From Stemphylium vesicarium (lineage: Eukaryota > Ascomycota > Dothideomycetes > Pleosporales > Pleosporaceae), in NCBI GenBank assembly GCA_004380135.1, contig QXCR01000004.1:1-64000 (forward strand): 64,000 nucleotides of DNA, written 5' to 3'. Each line of letters begins with the position of its first letter. Positions within the stretch are counted from its first letter, which is position 1. Below are positions 44,419 through 55,940 of this stretch, piece by piece. Made by a program: the position numbers and the translations under genes. The notes below the pieces were generated by a model. That model searched no databases, was not told the DNA's origin, and saw only the letters and a list, made by a program, of their open reading frames with translations.

Positions 44419-45386
44419 TCACTCAAGTCCAATACTAACACTAACACAACTTACCATGCGTATCCTCGTCTCAGGCAAATCATCATCATCCCCTCCATCT
44501 CCATCTCCCTCTCCACCACCTCCGCTGACTTGTCCCTTGCCTTCCACAACATCCACATCATCAACCGCACTCACACTGCCCATATCCACCCTAACCCTAC
44601 AATCGGCCTGACCCTGGAAATGCACGCCGATTTCCAAAGCCCGGGGTATAGCTCTCCCTGTTGCTTTGAGATGGACTTGTTCTCCCCCACTTCCACCTCC
44701 GCTTCCACTTCCACTCCTAACCCCCATCTTGCCACCCTCAACAACAGCCCTCTCAACATCCTTGGCTTCCAATCGCCCATTCGCTTCCACGCCACCGCTT
44801 CCTCTCCCCCGCACACCCGCAGATTGCGCCTCGCGCTTGCTTATCTGTGCGAGCAGCTTGCGGACGCGCTTGAGGCATGGTATGTAGGGCGTTGAGGCGG
44901 TTATATAGAGCGTTTTTGGCATGTGGGCGGCGGCGTACGGGGTCGGGATTGCGGGGTGCAGGAGGGGTCGTTTGGTTATTTTTGTGCCTGTTTTAGAGAG
45001 TATTAGTTTGGGTTGCTTTCTCTTTTCTCTCTTTCTTTTTTTTTCCCCTTGTTGATATGCATCCTTTTCCGTCGCGTGTGGGTGGGTTGAAGGGGGAAGG
45101 ACGTACTGTTTGGTAGCTTTGGAAGCTTTTTATGCTGATTGTGGGGGTTCGTGGCATGTGGGGTCCGGAGAGGGATTTCTTCCTCGATAGCAGGTTCCTG
45201 GGGCTTCTTTACTGCTTTCTGGGGATTTCTTGTAGTGGTGGGCGATGAGGCGGTTTTGCTAGAGGGCGGCGGTTGGGGTTGGCCGCAGGGTGGTGTCGCA
45301 TCCGTCATTGGCACGTCCTCGATAGAAGATTTGGGCTGTATTTGATGTTTAACCTGGCCGTTAATTGAGCGCTTCTTGCCCGCCAT
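44419..45386 (-). CDS. POP7: Ribonuclease P/MRP subunit Pop7 (Rpp20-like, Alba fold)
   Basis: Exons 45386-45107 and 44987-44419 (119-bp intron), 282 residues. A disordered Pro/Lys-rich N-terminus precedes RPLLHPAIPTPYAAAHMPKT. The Alba-like core follows: LYITASTPYIPCLKRVRKLL, LAQISKREAQSA, VHLKATGRAIPRALEIGVHF, DCRVRVDMGSVSAVDDVDVV, and at the end ETRIRMVSCVSVSIGLE. This is the pattern of Pop7/Rpp20, which with Pop6 binds the P3 arm of RNase P and MRP RNA for pre-tRNA and pre-rRNA processing. Odd: Gly/Ser-rich and Gly/Asp-rich insertions interrupt the Alba domain (SGSGSGGGSGGEQ and GGGGEGDGDGGDDDD), making it longer than usual. It shares a 208-bp divergent promoter region with LIP2. Confidence 0.88.
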
Positions 45387-45594
45387 GGTTTCTTTGATAG
45401 ACTGCGTTTGGTGGATTACCAGAGAGGGGGGATGCCGTATACTACAGTCGCAAAGTCGCGTCGCGTCACAAAATCCTTTATCGATAAGCCCGAACCGCCT
45501 TTAGCTCCCGCAATCCACCACCCACCTCACCCCCCACAAGATTTACCTTGACCACCAACATTGTCAGCATGATCCAGATACAATAACACCCACC
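45387..45594. promoter_or_regulatory. Bidirectional promoter region, POP7 / LIP2
   Basis: Only 208 bp separate the two divergent start codons, so both core promoters must lie here. No obvious TATA box. Confidence 0.6.
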
Positions 45595-46326
45595 ATGGCA
45601 AGCCCAATGCGGCAAAAGCTCCTCCACATTCACCTCCCAAGCACCGTCCCCTACGCAACAGCCGCCCGCCTCCAAGAAACCCTCGTATCGCGCTTCCTCG
45701 CCTCAAAGCCTCCATCGAGCACGCCCGCTCCCCCTCCGCACATCATAACCGCGCAATTTCACCCCGTCTACACGTGCGGGCGGCGCGAAATCGGCACCGT
45801 AGCGCCCTCGCAGCAAGAGTACCTGCGCGCTGATGGCCGCGCCTCCTTCGTTGAAGCCATGCGCGGGGGCCAAACCACATTCCACGGCCCGGGCCAGCTA
45901 GTCGGTTACCCGATCCTCGATCTGCGCTCGCACAAACTCACACCACGGCACTATGTCTGTCTGCTTGAAAAGAGCCTCATTGCTACGTGTGCACAGTATG
46001 GGGTCTATGCTATGACTACGGAGCATACGGGCGTGTGGACGAGTCCTGAGGATAAGATTGCGGCAATTGGTGTCCATATGCGTAGGAATGTTACGAGTCA
46101 TGGTGTCGGGCTGAATGTTGGCACCGATTTGTGGTGGTTTGAGCGCATTGTTGCGTGTGGGCTGGAGGGGAAGAGGACGACGAGTTTGCAGAACGAGGGC
46201 GTGATGGGGGCGGATGTCGAGGGTGTTGGGAGGGTGTTTGTGGAGGAGGTTGCGGAGAGGTTGGCGGGTGTGGAGGGGGTGGAGAGGGTGGGTGAGGAGG
46301 AAGTGGAAGAATTGCTGAGGGGTTGA
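45595..46326 (+). CDS. LIP2: Octanoyltransferase (LipB/Lip2), mitochondrial lipoylation
   Basis: Intronless, 243 residues. Transfers octanoate from acyl carrier protein to the lipoyl lysine of target proteins, the first step of protein lipoylation (established for the family). The signature RGGQTTFHGPGQLVGYP starts at residue 90. The catalytic lysine is K154 in SPEDKIAAIGV, followed by HGVGLNV (169-175). The catalytic cysteine is C188 in IVACGLEG, with KRTTSL after it. All active-site residues are intact. The N-terminus (MASPMRQKLLHIHLPST) is basic with few acids, consistent with mitochondrial import. The C-terminal 40 residues are Val/Glu-rich and variable. Confidence 0.95.
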   Translation: MASPMRQKLLHIHLPSTVPYATAARLQETLVSRFLASKPPSSTPAPPPHIITAQFHPVYTCGRREIGTVAPSQQEYLRADGRASFVEAMRGGQTTFHGPGQLVGYPILDLRSHKLTPRHYVCLLEKSLIATCAQYGVYAMTTEHTGVWTSPEDKIAAIGVHMRRNVTSHGVGLNVGTDLWWFERIVACGLEGKRTTSLQNEGVMGADVEGVGRVFVEEVAERLAGVEGVERVGEEEVEELLRG

Positions 46327-46402
46327 ATTGGGGAAAGATCGTGATATCATTTACTATTTTTTCTCTCGTGGAGATGCTGGATTCAGCGACTTCGCATGTG
46401 GC

Positions 46403-46525
46403 TCACGAGGCTGCCTGGATACCCTTCTCGCTCCTCAGGGCATCCCCTTCCTTCATAACAGGCATCGCACTCTCATGTCCCGGTATCATCCCATACCCTT
46501 CTTCTTCTTCTCCCCCAATATCCAT
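46403..46525 (-). CDS. Possible 40-residue micropeptide ORF
   Basis: ATG to TGA, 40 codons, reading MDIGGEEEEGYGMIPGHESA and MPVMKEGDALRSEKGIQAAS. The amino-acid composition is protein-like, unlike the antisense frames nearby. An in-frame TGA closely upstream makes an additional 5' exon unlikely. It could equally be chance in the LIP2 3' UTR. No family recognised. Confidence 0.2.
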   Translation of the reverse strand: MDIGGEEEEGYGMIPGHESAMPVMKEGDALRSEKGIQAAS

Positions 46526-47916
46526 CACAACCCGTCAAACCAAGCTTTCCCCCTCCATGCACCCACCCGTCTACCCTCGTCCACCCCGTCCTCCACGTTA
46601 CACCACCATCCCTCACCTCGGCAAAACCAAACGTCGTACGACAGACACACAAAAGCACTAGATCACGGGGTTACGTGGCTTGCATCTCCCCCTTTTTCTT
46701 TCCCAGTGCAATGGTACCTGGGTTGGGCCGGTGTTCTGCGGTTGCGCTGTGCGGTGGGGTCCGCATTCGGGCCTTTCATTCGGGGAAAGGATCGCTTGCG
46801 TTGATGGTAGGGATATGGTCGTGGGAGAGAAGAGGAAGGGGAGTATGTTCTGTTGGGCTTGTTAGGTCGGTGGATGGATGAATGGGGCTTGACTGTGATG
46901 TTTCCATGGCTTCATCTGACTTATTTGTTCTATTGTCGGATTCCGGGTATCCGGGCTGGGAAAGGGGGGGCGTACCTGAGGATCTACGCGGAGAATTTGG
47001 ATCGCGATATGGACATCTGGATATCGAAATAAGCACTATGAAATGGTTACATGCGAAACAGCCGAGTCTCGGTAGTTTGGTATAGAGACATGATATCGAT
47101 GGAATATTCAATAGCTTGACATTTTATCACATCCGCATGGCCGATACCTGCGTTCCCAGAACCGATTGCACCGTCATACGCACAATCGAGTCGAAATCCG
47201 TGACGAGCGCAGTAGTAGACAGAATCATTCAAGTCATGACATTGCCTTCCATCTTCACAAGACTGGAGAAAAAAAAAGCAGAATCACCGATTAGACATCA
47301 GCTCTGCAAACCAAGCGGGAACGACCAACACCCCCAACACCTCTTCCTACCCCCTTCGATCGCAACTCCAGAGTCCAACCCCCCAAGATCTCAAACCAAC
47401 GCCAAGACCCCATGTTTCACCCGCCGCACAACGCATCCATCCTTCCCCCGCAGGCCACGCCGATGATGCTAATACCCCGTACACTAATCGACAAAGAAGC
47501 ACGCCCCGATATCGACACACTTACGCCGTAAGATCTGGTGCTACGGATCGCGAAACCTGGCTAAAAGGTGTTCCTGCAAGGGGCTTGGGATCGGGGAGCA
47601 GTTTAGGGGGTGGTTAGAGATGGTTTGCAACAACTTGTGTGGAGATGACAGAAGCCATGGCTGACCTGTGGTAGCAAGCGGTGCGATGCGATGCAACAGG
47701 GGGGAGGGAAGGTTAGTCTCCCTCCCCGGGTACAAGGAAAGAAAAAGCAAAACCGAAATCAGAACGCGAGATTTCCGTGTCTGTGTAGAACGTAGGGTAG
47801 GCAGAGGGTTCCGTCGTTTCCGATTCCAACACCACGATCCGGCACGTCGATTTGGTTTCGCGATCTGGGAATGAAATGTGACGAAGAGGCAGATGCTAGT
47901 GCCGTGGTCCCCTTCT

Positions 47917-47934
47917 CCCCCCCCCCCCCCCCCC
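47917..47934. repeat. Poly-C run (18 C)
   Basis: Uninterrupted run of 18 cytosines in intergenic DNA, G-run on the minus strand. Confidence 0.9.
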
Positions 47935-49157
47935 GTCTGAAAAACGTGGGGGTGGAGTGTTGGACGGACGGCGCACGTGCTCCTCTTTCCTGATTATAGT
48001 GCTGATTAATGACGGCTTTGTGATGCGTGCGGTGCGACGGAAGTGATGTGTTCGTGCATGTGGAAATAGGAGGTTTTGTGCAAAAACATTCAGTGTGTGT
48101 AAGCTTCGATCTACGGACGTTGAACGTCGTCTACGTTGGGAGAGAGGGCAAAAAAGAAAGAGATGGAATGTGAGACCCTCGTGGGTTGGCGAGGAACCGG
48201 GTTTACCGTTCGATTACGTCTCTTTCCCCCCACGGGAATATTAACCGAAGACAAAGGAGGAAGGCGCTCTTGGAGCATCTGGGGTGCGTGTCTATGTAGG
48301 TGAGGTAGGGATGTAACGGATTTCTTCGGGCCCCAAACCCCATTTCTCAGCAAAGCGAATTATTGCAGCCCAACGTCTTTCAGCCTGCTCTGCTCCGCTC
48401 GCTACGATTTTGCCTTTCTGCTGGCCCGTATCGATGTGCAGATGGGAGACCCGAAACTCTGGGTCTCACGACACCTCGATGTTGGGTGTCAGATTTGGTG
48501 GGGATTCGATTCGCGAAGACGCGCTTATGTAGCGAGCCCCATTGAGCGCCTTGGGAATGGGCTGTCTCGCGCTAAACAGGTGTCACTTGAGATGGACCCA
48601 GACATTGGGTTACTGGGTCGGTCGCACAAGAGACCGCATATAGAACATGTTGATGTAACCACGACCCAGCTGTGGGGTCTCGGAAACCAGGTTAAGGCAG
48701 TTTGTTACTTGCTTATTTGCGTCTCATTACAGACGCCACGGAACTCGAACGTTTGGGAATCGGGGGCTTTTCGCTTGCTGGAAAGAGTATTTTGCACGGC
48801 GATGAGAGCCTCGTAACCGAGACCGATCCTTTTGCTTCTCGCGGTCCCTTGTATTCCCGGACTTGACTCTTGGGTCGGAACAGTGTCTAGTGGCTTGCAA
48901 ACTGCCGAAATCGTGTGTATTCTGCCGCTTCATTTTCTACTTCATTACTCAACACATACTACGAAACCGCAACTTCACCTCCCTCCGAAAGATTTTGCTG
49001 CGTGATGCAATAGAGGTTCTGGAACGGCGCCAAGGAAAGTCCACATCATTGCGCCTTTGCATCGGATAGTCTTCCGGATCCCTCTGATGCCTGCAAATGT
49101 ACCGGGACGTTTCAAATGATGCAAAGGTGGAATCACATCCTACACTTGGACTGGAAA

Positions 49158-50184
49158 TTACTGCTGTACTTTGTCAGACGCCAGATGGTCATATCGCTTT
49201 GTTTCACTTACCCTATACGACCCGTTGACAACCATAGGCTCCGTCCGCCCAACGACGGTGGTGTCGGTATCCATGCGCACATGTAACGTCATTCCCATGT
49301 GCTCCCTACCATTCAACGTGTTTGCCGCGTGTTGCGCCAACTCTTTGGACGCAAACTTGGCAGTAGCTACACCCTTGAAAACCCCTGTTCTGCCGTCTCG
49401 GATGAACTGATAATCGACAGGATACCCGACAGTCTGCAGGAGCAACGCATAGAGATCGTCTGGGGTACACTTATAGCTCAGATTGCGGATGAAAATACCG
49501 CGAGCTTCCGTCAGGATCGCTCCGCCCCGGACGTTGACGGGCATTCCGTTGGTGCTAGTCGAGTAGACTAGTGGGCTCGGCAGCGCGTAGGCTGGGTAAA
49601 CTGGGGCAGGGGCATATGTTGACTGCTGCTGTGGATAGGCTTGCATCTGTGAATAAACCGAGTACGGGTACCTGGACTGTGCTGAGATGTATGGCGTCGC
49701 AGCTGCAGTTGTCGTTCTGCCACCGCCCAGCTGAATTACTCTTCCGATATCGATGCCGCAGCGCCCGGTGGAGTGGCCGCCTTCAGGTACTTCAGGGAAT
49801 AAAGTGGAGCAGTTACACCGCATCAACCGGTAGCCGTCACCCTTGCGGCTAGTTTCCCAGACATGCACTAGCATGCCTTTAGCCTTGTAGTAAACCTCTG
49901 CAAGCAAGTTAGTCATGTCTCGCCGTTACTAAGAGCTGGAGATACATACTATACACTGCATCTGCATCTTCCCTGTCTCTAAGCCGACACCACCCCTGCA
50001 TCTCTCCCCTTCGCTGACCCTGGCTAGAGTAGACATCAGCCCATCCTGGCTGCTCTTTGACCACTTTGCGAAGGTGGTCTTTGAACTCTTGCCATCCGGT
50101 CAAATATGGCGCATATCGAGTCGTGCCAGACACCACGAGCAAAAAATCCTCTTCACCTTCTTTGAAGGATCCAGAATAAGACAT
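49158..50184 (-). CDS. RNA-binding protein with C-terminal RRM
   Basis: Exons 50184-49950 and 49897-49158 (52-bp intron, donor GTATGT), 324 residues. The N-terminal part (LLVVSGTTRYAPYLTGWQEF, KDHLRKVV) resembles a degenerate RRM-like fold often paired in fungal negative regulators of differentiation. The middle is Tyr/Gln/Pro-rich (YSQMQAYPQQQSTYAPAP). A clear RRM follows: RNP2 is IFIRNL and RNP1 is FKGVATAKF, with the intervening TPDDLYALLL helix and LNGREHMGMTL. It is expected to bind single-stranded RNA; the target is unknown. The last 51 coding bases begin GTAAGT and end CAG just before TAA, so an alternatively spliced, shorter C-terminus is possible. Confidence 0.85.
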
Positions 50185-51234
50185 GGTAATGAGACCTGTA
50201 TGGCTGGATCTGTATCGTCGGCGAAATTCGCGGGCGTATTACTTCCAACTAAGAATTGCGGGAAGCTAGCTTCTGCGGTAGAATGCAGGGCTCAAAGTAG
50301 CGTGTGATCAATGGAGAAAGCAAATGTTGGAGTGAGAATGAACCACAATGAATAAATCGAGATCCGGTAGTACTGACTCTGTATTTATACCTTTTCTCCC
50401 GCGGGCCTTTTGAGCTTTTCTTCCTGCCACTGCTTATCAGCCCCTCATGATGGCCGAGGGTTGTCATTCCACCGCTCCTCGAGTTCGCCGAGATGGTTTA
50501 ATCCGTGGCGTCCATCAGGCGTCGAACAGCGAACCTATAGGAATTGGTCCGTGTTCCCCGATGAGATCTGATGCTAGAGCAGTACCCGCAGCAGGCGCCC
50601 GAGATCTCGCGTGGCGGCCGCAATGCGTAATTAGCGCCACTAACGGCATGTCTTGCGGGTCGTCACCTATCCATCCTTGACGCTTTCGTCAGCTCCTTGA
50701 GCTATGCTACAGCGCCTATGAAAATGTAATCGTCATAGGTCTTTGTCATTTTCACCAGACTGCATTCTCAGCTTTCGCTTTGCATCCCGTCGTGTGCAAT
50801 GTGCCAATTTCATACATAACCGGCCAAAAGCAATTGGTACTGCTCCCAATCCGGTCCTCTAGATATGCAAGAATGATGGGACCAGTCTTGGCCAGTTCTT
50901 GATAGACGTTTTCGAGTGTATGATCATCTTCTTGCAGATGCATCGGCCTTTCAGACTGTATGGCAGTCGCCGACAGTTGTTGTATGTGTAATATGCCGGA
51001 ATGAGTCGCAAACTGTTAACAAAAGTCGCATGACACCATGTGCTACCGGTTCATCCTCGCTTCTTATCGAGGCGTCTCGTACAACAGGGCGAAGATCTGG
51101 CTAGCCGATGGAGCCTGGCTGAGTCAGCTGTCACCACATATTAGAGTGCCACTTCTTGTCAGCCAAGCACTTGCTTGTCACACCAAAACCAAACGCAGGA
51201 TCTTGTAGGGTGAGACAACGAGAAGTTCATTAGA
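50185..51234. other. Intergenic region
   Basis: Promoter of the RRM gene at the left and 3' flank of the LisH gene at the right. A 63-codon minus frame at 50752-50943 has protein-like composition but no motif or splice partner. Confidence 0.4.
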
Positions 51235-52756
51235 TCACAATGGACTCCATACGATCAGTTTCTGATCGAACCCCCCACTGATCAAATACTCGGCCTGGCT
51301 GTCATCATCTGAGCCCGGAGCGCAGTCTCCGATCATGTGGCCTGCCCAGAGGCAACGAAGCTTAGAGCCAGGCTCGTGTGCTTCGAGGGATGAGATTAGT
51401 TTCCCACTTTTTGCTTCGATGCCACGCACAACTCCGTCATCGGAGCTTACATATACTCCCGAACCATCGGGACGCCATACTAGGCGCGGCGTTGAGTAGG
51501 ATGTTTGTGGCGCTAGAGTGGATACGTTGACCAATATGGCGGCTTCCTCCTTGTCTGCAACAGCTAGCTCAGCCCGGGCTTGCGACGCCTGTGTGACAGG
51601 GCCATCTGAGCCTAGGCTAGCTTCTGCACTGGGTCCAGAAGAGCGATTGGGAGGGAGTAGAAGCTTCACTATCAGCAGCTTCATATGTGGTGTACTGCAG
51701 AGGTAAGATTACTAGGTTAGCGTAGGTTCCACATGCCCTGTGTACGCCCGGAACTTACCTGGACGTTGCAACAGCGACTAGATATGGGTTTGTGGGGCAA
51801 ACCTGAATATCAGACGGCGTGAAAGCCACCCAAGCATTCGAATGAGGAGCAAGGTTCTGCTTCCCAACAAGAGTAAACGAGTGTGAATCCGCGTCAGGCA
51901 CAGCGTAGTAATGCAGGAACGTAGAGTCTCTCCGAGCAACCACCAAGACCGGTGTTTCATCTCCGGGTAAAGTGACAAACATGGTCGATTCCGGAATACT
52001 CGGTAGGGTTAACGTGGCTACTGGATCCCTCAGCCTGGGCTTCTCGGTTCGGACATCAAGCTGGTATAGGAATATCTTAGCATCCCATCCCGCACTAGCA
52101 ACTAGCATGACACCATCTTCCAAAGTGAAGGTCGATAGCTTGACCAGGTACTTTGTGTGATCCTTGCGTTCTTCTAGCACCGTGTTGCTAGCCGTATTGA
52201 ACAGAGTCAGCTTGCCTGACATTGACGCAATCAGAAGATGCTGAGAGTCAATCGGAACAATGTCCAAAGTTGGAGAGTCTTGGAAGCTGGAAAATGTGTG
52301 AGCAAGCTGGAGATCTTGGGTCCGTGGGTCCATCAAGTGCAGTTGACGGTCGGCTGTGGTGACCGCGATGTACTGCCGGACATCTGCTACCGATGGTAGA
52401 AGTAGATTCAAAACGGATACGCTGAGTATATTCGAACGGTTTGGAAGTGACCCTACGACTTTCGGTTGAGCAGGTGCCCGAGCGGCCCATCCTCGCTCAT
52501 TGTCGTCGACCCCAAGCTTCTCAAAGCTGAGGCTAAGATCAAATTTCTTCTTCTCCTGCAAGACAGACTCAATGGTTACCAAGTTATCAGGAGCCGCTCC
52601 TATGTCAGGGGGCAGCCCAGCTTCTTGCACGAAGCTGTTCAGTGTCTAGTATCCGGTTAGCGCAAGTGCAGTGGTTGTTACAGGAGCTGACGTCACCTGT
52701 GTGTAGCCATTCGCTCTGAGGAATCGTGCCACCAACTCGGCTGCGGATGGGAGCAT
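51235..52756 (-). CDS. LisH-domain, WD40-like beta-propeller protein
   Basis: Exons 52756-52697, 52645-51759 and 51694-51235 (introns 51 and 64 bp), 468 residues. Splicing exon 1 to exon 2 builds a LisH dimerisation motif: LVARFLRANGYTQ then TLNSFVQEAGLPP. After a short linker come repeated beta-propeller blades, seen as VADVRQYIAVTTADRQLHLM, DSQHLLIASMSGKLTLFN, VMLVASAGWDAKIFLYQL, TPRLVWRPDGSGVYVSSDDG and finally EYLISGGFDQKLIVWSPL with a classic W-D-like ending. LisH-propeller proteins act as scaffolds in ubiquitin ligase, dynein and transcription complexes; which applies here is unknown. It shares a 259-bp divergent promoter with the SET-domain gene. Confidence 0.85.
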
Positions 52757-53015
52757 GGTTGCAGCTGCTATATGCGTATAGAGATGCTTCGTTAGTTGAT
52801 TGATGACTGGTAGATCTGTCGTTCCTGTGCATTGGATGCCCTCTCGGGTGGTGAGGGAAGGGCCGGGTGGAGCTAGTCCCCTTATCGATAGTGATCGCCC
52901 CCACCTTGTAACCCAAAGAAGATTTTCCAGAGAAAAGCGCTGCAATGACTGCACAGCGACTTCTTATTCGAAATATCGTCCAACATGGAGGCAAGTTGCT
53001 GTGACTCCAGTTCCA
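52757..53015. promoter_or_regulatory. Bidirectional promoter region, LisH/WD gene and SET gene
   Basis: 259 bp between the divergent start codons of the LisH gene (minus) and the SET gene (plus). Both 5' UTRs and promoters must fit here. Confidence 0.5.
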
Positions 53016-54774
53016 ATGCCTTCTCTGACAAACGCAGAGAACGACAGTCTTGCGTAAGAAATTGACTGAGAAAGTGGTCGCGCTGCAAGGAGCTACATAT
53101 GAGCAACCTTACAGCATTCTGCACCGTCTGAGGCTCGCTGCAGCCTACAGAGAGCTTGGTTATCCTGATCTAGCAGCAGGAGATGCTTACAAAGCCCTCA
53201 TCTTAGTGGATGAGCTCGTCGAAGAGGGCGAGTACCATGATGAGGCCCTTGAAGCGACGCGAGCGGACCTTGTTCCGGAAAAGATGGCCAGTCTGTCAAT
53301 AGACAATAAGGAAGAGACCAAGATTTCAGGATATGAAGATGTCGTAGCATATGCGCAAACACGATGGTCGAAAACAGCGTAAGTGAGGAGCAAAGCAGCT
53401 TCATATACATATTGCATCAAGGCTGATTTGACAAGCCACGATGTACTCATTGGAAGCCTGTTGGACTGCGGGTGCCTACGCAGCGCGTTTGGTCATATTG
53501 CGCGCGCGACAAAAGCCTTTCCCGACGATGCTACCTTCAAGACCTATGATGAATCCCTATCTCAACGGCTGAGGCTTCACTATGAGCGAAATGGTGAAGC
53601 TGTCGAGGATATCGAGGTCGATGACTACCCAGACAAGGGTCTTGTTCGCCGCGAACAGTATCCTTGGAACCACCATGAGCCTGATCGCTTCTCAACCGAA
53701 TGCTTGGACTTTCTCAATGAAGAGCTTGCAGACATCGCACCCAGACTGGAAGTGCGGGTTGCCGAGTTACCCATCCTTGCCCCTACATACACCGCTAAAG
53801 GCGCGTCTCCAGAAACCCGGTACACAAAGCAACTCGGACTATTCGCAAAGGAGAATATAGCACCTGGAGATAAGATCTTGGAAGAGAAGTCGCTGCTCAC
53901 TGGCATCTCGAGACTTTACGAGTCCTATTGTGATGCCTGCAGTATACCTCTCTCCAATTCCGGAGACGGAGACGATTCAAACATAACATGTGAGGAATGC
54001 AACGAGGTATTCTTCTGCAGCGAAGAGTGCCACGATTTGGCTCAAGACAATTACCATCCCTCGGTATGCGGGGTTAGCGTCGACCAGAGTAAGGTACCCG
54101 CCCGCGAAGCGGCCGACTATCTCTACAGCCGTCTACTGGTTCGTGCGCTAGCATTAGCGGAAACTCGTGAACTCCACCCTCTGGAACTGAAGGAAGTACG
54201 CTATGTATGGGGCGACTATCACGGCAAGGACCTTGACGATGTTTGGCAAGCAGACCCCTCTGGCCACCTCAGCGATCCTTTTGCGCATGTTCCGCAAACA
54301 TTGTCTTTCTCGTTCAACAGCAACGTACTTATGCCAATTCATGTCCTAGAACAGATGGACGTCAACATCTTTACTCAGAGTCACCGCTATGATACGTGGG
54401 TCTTCAACACATTGTATGCGAAGTTCCGAGGAACCGCATCCGCACAACAAGGCCTTGACGGAAGGCCAGAAATCAGTGCTGTTCACCCAATGTGGTGTCT
54501 CGCAAATCATAGCTGCGATCCGAATGTGTCATGGAAATGGCATGGATCGATGCGTTTCTGGACACGTGAGGAGCTAGTCGATTGGAAAGGAAGAGACCCG
54601 AGCAAAGGTCCTGGTCTCAAGAAAGGCGAAGAAGTTTTCGGTCACTACTGCGATGTCCGTCTGCCTGTCAAGGAAAGACGGGAGTGGGCAGTTGGGGCGC
54701 TCGGAGGAGATTGCATGTGCACCAGATGCGTCTGGGAGGCGGCAGCCGAACACAAGCAGAGTGTTTCGCAATAA
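53016..54774 (+). CDS. SET-domain protein, SMYD-like (SET + MYND-type zinc finger)
   Basis: Proposed exons 53016-53053, 53115-53378 and 53436-54774 (introns 61 and 57 bp), 546 residues. The start MPSLTNAENDSLA joins ILHRLRLAAAYRELGYPD; the second exon continues with a helical, TPR-like DLAAGDAYKALILVDEL. The SET domain begins at LGLFAKENIAPGDKILEEKS and is split by a Cys-rich MYND-like insert (SYCDACSIPL, NITCEECNEVFFCSEECHDL), the SMYD arrangement. Catalytic motifs are intact: LANHSCDPNVSW (NHSC-x-PN) and EVFGHYCDVRLPVKERREW with the catalytic Tyr. A post-SET zinc site is GGDCMCTRC. It is likely a protein lysine methyltransferase; substrate and compartment are unknown. The exon 1 boundary is the least certain part. 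Confidence 0.85.
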
Positions 54775-55940
54775 GATCCAAGAATACGTGCAGCATGGGA
54801 ATAGTTGCTGACGTGGCGCGCTCAATATACGGATCGACTCTGGTCAACGACCCGCATGCATCTGAGATATGTTGGTTCATTGGGCCCAGCAAGCATACCG
54901 AACGCCAAGAAGAGTGATCGGTGAAAGATGTGCATGTACGGCAAGGAGATGTGATGAGCCGCTAGTATTCAAGAACGGAGCGATTGTCTTGAAGAAGACC
55001 AGCGCTCAACGATCGCACAAGGTAGTTGTACGAGTCAGCCAATATCATCACGCGTGGGGGCGGCGTCGATCAGCCTAACATGGAACCATGCATGTGGCAT
55101 CGGCAGACATCAGACCATAATCCGATCCGCCGGTTCCGCATATGCTACCAGATCCCCACAATCGCACGCAAATCGACCCTGCATGATGGCGTCTCGTGGG
55201 AATCAAGACATACGTACTTGCACCGTTCCGGAGTAACGATGCAGTCATCTGCACGCGCTTCAACCTTTGTTTTTCTCGCCTTCTGCGATCCTCTCATTTC
55301 CCTAGAAGGAAAGGCGTATGTGTATTCAAGCGCCACCATCAGCCGAGATCGCGCAATCCGATGTAGTGTTCTAGTGGCATTATTACAACGCTCACTCATC
55401 GTTTGCACGTATGCGATCACGAGTACTGCCAACATCTGATCGGTGTGCTTCTAGTATCAGCCTTCGCTTTTCTCGTACTCACCGCTTACTTCACCAAAGG
55501 TTTTGTATGCAATCTCATGACGTTAAGATGCCCAATCCAATTTCCAGAAGCCTCTAAGAAGACTAGATATCGGATTCTACTGTTCGGCAGTTGTCTCGAT
55601 GCGTGCGTTTGTGCTACGTTTCGCGAAATCGGGCCTAGGGCATGAGGCGCTGCCGAGACTTTCTCCCTGCTACGTTAACTTGGAAGCATCTAACTAGGAC
55701 CTACGTCAACGGAAGGTCCCCGCGGCCCGCTGGTCTCATGCACTGACGCCAGAGTATCAAACGAGTCTCCACCGACTGGACGGAGCCGCATCACATGCCA
55801 GTGATGGCTACTGTAGCTTGTAGCTGTCACATCTTCACCACGGCAACTGCACACACTCTGATCTGAGCACTGCGCTTTGCTCTTTCTGCATATTGTCTCG
55901 TTTGGGTATTCTCCACGTCAAAAGCTACCCCTGATACGCG
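54775..55940. other. Intergenic region
   Basis: About 1.2 kb, gene-free as far as I can see. Overlapping frames of 60-140 codons lack motifs. Confidence 0.4.

Larger units (their letters stand above)
46327..49157. other. Long intergenic region between LIP2 and the RRM gene
   Basis: About 2.8 kb of mostly non-coding DNA between the LIP2 3' end and the RRM gene 3' end. It contains a 40-codon minus-strand ORF (46403-46525), an 18-base C run (47917-47934) and a cluster of GACCC/GGGTC hairpins (48446-48679). Longer frames are low-complexity and unsupported. Confidence 0.45.

Noticed and set aside
46776..47111. 111-codon minus frame
   Set aside because: Partly protein-like but Pro/Ser/Thr-rich, with no splice partner or family motif; kept only as intergenic.
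48436..48816. 126-codon plus frame
   Set aside because: Overlaps the hairpin cluster, no motif, poor codon regularity.
53016..53060. Programmed +1 frameshift at GCG-TAA-G in the SET gene start
   Set aside because: Reading through with a skipped T looks natural, but a normal 61-bp intron (GTAAGA..TTACAG) restores frame and gives a good protein, so splicing is simpler.
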